The position numbers and the translations under genes are program-made. DNA of 64,000 nucleotides from Lingula anatina. Taxonomy: Eukaryota; Brachiopoda; Lingulata; Lingulida; Lingulidae. The stretch spans positions 520,709-584,708 of the forward strand of contig NW_019775857.1 of the NCBI RefSeq assembly GCF_001039355.2. Direction: 5' to 3'. The notes under the pieces are model-generated. The model was not told the DNA's origin, did no database searches, and saw only the letters and a list, made by a program, of their open reading frames with translations. Below are positions 61,140 to 64,000 of the stretch, in pieces; positions within the stretch are counted from its first letter, which is position 1, and each line of letters begins with the position of its first letter.

Positions 61140-64000
61140 ATCTTGAGAAAAATGAATCGAAAAAAAAAAAAAAAAACACACTAGTGAGAATGCCACTTTC
61201 TGAATATGGCAAATTAAACGGAAAAGGTATTTGCCGTGCGGTTTTCCCTAATGTGTATTTAAGTATTTGGTGATTCGAGAGAAGATAAAATACTTTTTTT
61301 TAAATATTAATAGTAACAAGGCCGAACATATATCAAACCTGAGCTTAAAGTTGGACAAGGAGTGTAATGTGCTTATTATCCTTAAGGGAATATTGCAGCA
61401 AACTGTCCTTAAAAGTAATGATGAAGGAGGACAATGGTGGTTAGCTTCCATCATTATTATCTTAGTAATTCAATTAAAAGTGTTGCGGTGAGACTAAAAT
61501 GTCATTGACATTTAATCATAAAGCGTCAAATCCAGAATGTTAAGTGAGGGGGGGGGGGGGGGCTGGTGGTAATGGTGAAATACCTTTGAAGTATCTCTTC
61601 GTTTTCTTAAGCGCAGCCTCCGCTTCGACTCCTTTCCCGTCATTTTGTCAACGCGGTTGTCTAAAGATGTTTAAAATATCGTTTCATGTTATAGACAAAA
61701 TGGGCTTGTGGGGTAGTTAGGAAAGTCTGGCGCTCCGGAGACGTTCTAAGCGAAGACTTCAATCGGACACGCCATGCCAAATTGACTGCCATTATTTGAC
61801 ATAATTGAAAAGCAGCACTCATTATGTTTTAGATAGGAGATAAACGTTGATGTGTTGTAGGTTTTATATGCCTTGATTTTATGAAGTGTATCGAATACAT
61901 TTCATTCGTTAATCATTAAAGACAAATTGAAAACTAAATTAAAGACGTTTCATTATTGTGGTTTAAATTAATATAAGACGCAAAAGTAAGCCATTTTCTT
62001 CTAGCATGATGAGAAATAAATAAAAGCTTCATTCCTATTTATTTAACAGCCAGACTCTTTAACAACTCTTCATTTACAATATTAGAGCCGAGGGCCAGTA
62101 TTATTTCAAATCTATAAGATATTGGTCTGCAATGAGGCACACAGTGGCGACGCTCGGTCCTGTTACCACGCTTTTTCCTTCATTGAACTCTTCTCTTGTT
62201 TTATCTAATAAAGAGATCAGTTGGTCTAATGAATGGTATCAAAACATTAAGAACAATTTTTGTGTATTTGTTCTGTGCTACAAAAAGGATAAACATGTGA
62301 GACAGCGTCTTATTTTTATTTTAATTTAGAAACAAATTGCATTATATACAAGAGTAAACTATATTAAAACAAGGACATAACTAAATAATATCATACATAG
62401 AAAGAGATCACATGTCCACAAAATATCATTAAAGTGGCAGTTTGTGAGATTTCCCTTCTTAGAATCTTTAAAATTTTCCATCAAATAGCCTGCTGTCATT
62501 TTACAAATATAGCATTTATCCTGTATAATGGAAAAGATATCCCCCTCTAAAAAACGAATAATGTGTAATTCGTCTTGAAAATGCAACAAAATGCGTGCAA
62601 CTATCGACTAATTGCAAGTCAAAGATGAAAAGTAGTCTTTAAATCGATATATATATATATGACAAATGTTTGAAGATGGCACTCGTCGCCTTAATTGTAG
62701 GCCAGTACTTAAATACTTGTCGGAGACGACACTAATAGTGCTTATACTTAATCAGGTGCACCTTAAACCAGAAGAACGATGTCTATGAGTTTTTAAAGCA
62801 AGGCTTTTTTTGCAATGTAACACAAATAAATTTCTTTTAAAGGAGAGATGATTGAAGACGTCTTTTTTAAATTATCATCTTCGCATACCAAAAAGTCTAT
62901 CTCTGAGCCAGGAGGGTTTTATATATTGACAGGTATAATTTTGAATGCACAAAACGCTAATCGTATCATAATTTATTTTATTTTATTTGTAGTGATTACA
63001 ACGAAAAAAGATGGGGTAATTTTTGAATAACGACAAAATTCGTGATGGGAAAGTTTTAAGCAATTTAATAAACGGATCTGTTTATGCTCTAGTTTTATGA
63101 TAATTGTTAGTGAAATCTTGTCACCTGTTTTATTATACATTAACTCTTCGTGGTTTAGAATTATGTATATTTTTCTCTTTTAATCATAATTTACTTTACC
63201 ACACAACTGGTGTTTCTTCTTTAACGCCACTGCCACATATAACTTAATGCTTGCCGTCTTGGAAAAAAGGGGGAAAAGAAGGTTTCCATTTCATTCTATA
63301 CCAAGAAGGGAATTACAGATAATAATAATCATTTCATGTAGAATCAAAATCTATCAACTTTCATCGAGCTACTTATCAATCGTGGCGTTCCTAGAGTGAC
63401 GTCACTCACGGTTCACGTGTCACGCGATTTCCTTTAATCTCAGCGGTCAGAGAATTAGTCATAATTTCCTTACAAATATTGCAATAGATAATGCTATTTG
63501 TAAATTGATCGAAATTAAGATATCTTTTATGAGCTAGAATATACTAAAAGACTAATTATACAGTTACGAAAGGCCCTTTATTAACACACGTAAAGCCGCA
63601 GAAGAGGATACTGAGTATTTGGAAATTTAGAATAACTTACCGGTAAGTGAGAAATGACTTGCTAGTAAGCATGTACTTATTACTTGCAAAAAATTTATCC
63701 AAGATTCATTTAAAGACACAGGTTCTAAGACACGATTTTTGGCCTTTTTTAAACTTATGGAGTCGAAGATGAGCTTTACTAAAAGGAAACTAGAAGATCT
63801 AACTGAGCAATCTGTATTCAAACATACGCATCAGATACAATAAAATTACACATTTTATTAATGGAATTTCTGTCCTAAAAGTCTTATTAGAAGTATGGGT
63901 TATACGTGTACAGACATTGACATGTAGATGTAGTTTGGGTAACACAGAATGATTATGTAATTATGCAGTGACGCAAGTAATTCATACGCATTTTGCTCAA
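61140..64000. other. Intergenic, no gene recognised
   Basis: AT-rich sequence with an A run near 61160-61176 and a G run near 61549-61562. ORFs of 60-76 codons show no signal peptide, domain or splice context. Confidence 0.5.

Noticed and set aside
1-64000. CRISPR arrays, operons, ribosome binding sites, prokaryotic mobile elements
   Set aside because: The window is clearly animal nuclear DNA; the tandem peptide units have no spacers and are protein-coding.

Overview
This is animal nuclear DNA, most likely from a marine invertebrate. The genes are sparse and split by introns, with GT-AG splice sites, TATA/initiator promoters and AATAAA signals. The rest is AT-rich, with many microsatellites (AAT, CA, AG, TA, AAAT) and many short transposon-type repeats. 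A multi-copy neuropeptide precursor, an adenosine-like rhodopsin GPCR, a somatomedin-B/methuselah-like family-B GPCR and a cation-dependent mannose-6-phosphate receptor homologue fit a bilaterian; deuterostome or lophotrochozoan cannot be decided from sequence alone. Six single N characters (4179, 15402, 39376, 46185, 50621, 56932) look like contig joins. Five of them sit at the border of a near-identical direct or inverted duplication, so part of the window is probably unmerged haplotype sequence.

Layout. 1-8.3 kb: a 4.1-kb block present twice, holding a dead Tc1/mariner-type transposase and an inverted repeat whose loop is flipped between copies. 8.3-12.2 kb: intergenic, with a nested pair of MITE-like repeats. 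12.2-26.2 kb (minus strand): the most interesting locus. A TATA/initiator promoter and a signal-peptide exon lie at 26.2-26.04 kb. Two phase-matched candidate 3' exons follow: one at 18.8 kb (DPWN/DPYN peptides) and one at 14.2 kb (about 20 copies of LSMDPFNL-Gly-Lys-Arg). I read this as one neuropeptide gene with alternative terminal exons, both making peptides with a D-P-aromatic-N core. 26.3-34.9 kb: intergenic with MITEs and a fold-back element. 35.0-37.8 kb (minus): six exons of an M6PR-like receptor, assembled here from phase-compatible splice sites. 37.8-44.5 kb: mostly simple repeats, with one weak candidate secreted-peptide ORF.

44.6-48.4 kb (plus): an intronless adenosine-receptor-like GPCR, whose 5' part is also present as a truncated duplicate across an N. 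50.2-51.1 kb: a long perfect palindrome and a LINE reverse-transcriptase fragment. 51.5-55.4 kb (minus): a two-exon receptor with a signal peptide, a somatomedin-B domain, Cys-rich ectodomain modules and a family-B 7TM domain. 55.4-64 kb: no gene recognised; it holds a tRNA-derived SINE, a 410-bp element with inverted ends, and a copy of a repeat also seen at 51.3 kb.

The peptide gene and the two GPCRs would act in cell-cell signalling and the M6PR-like gene in lysosomal sorting. Nothing in the sequence ties the peptides to either receptor.
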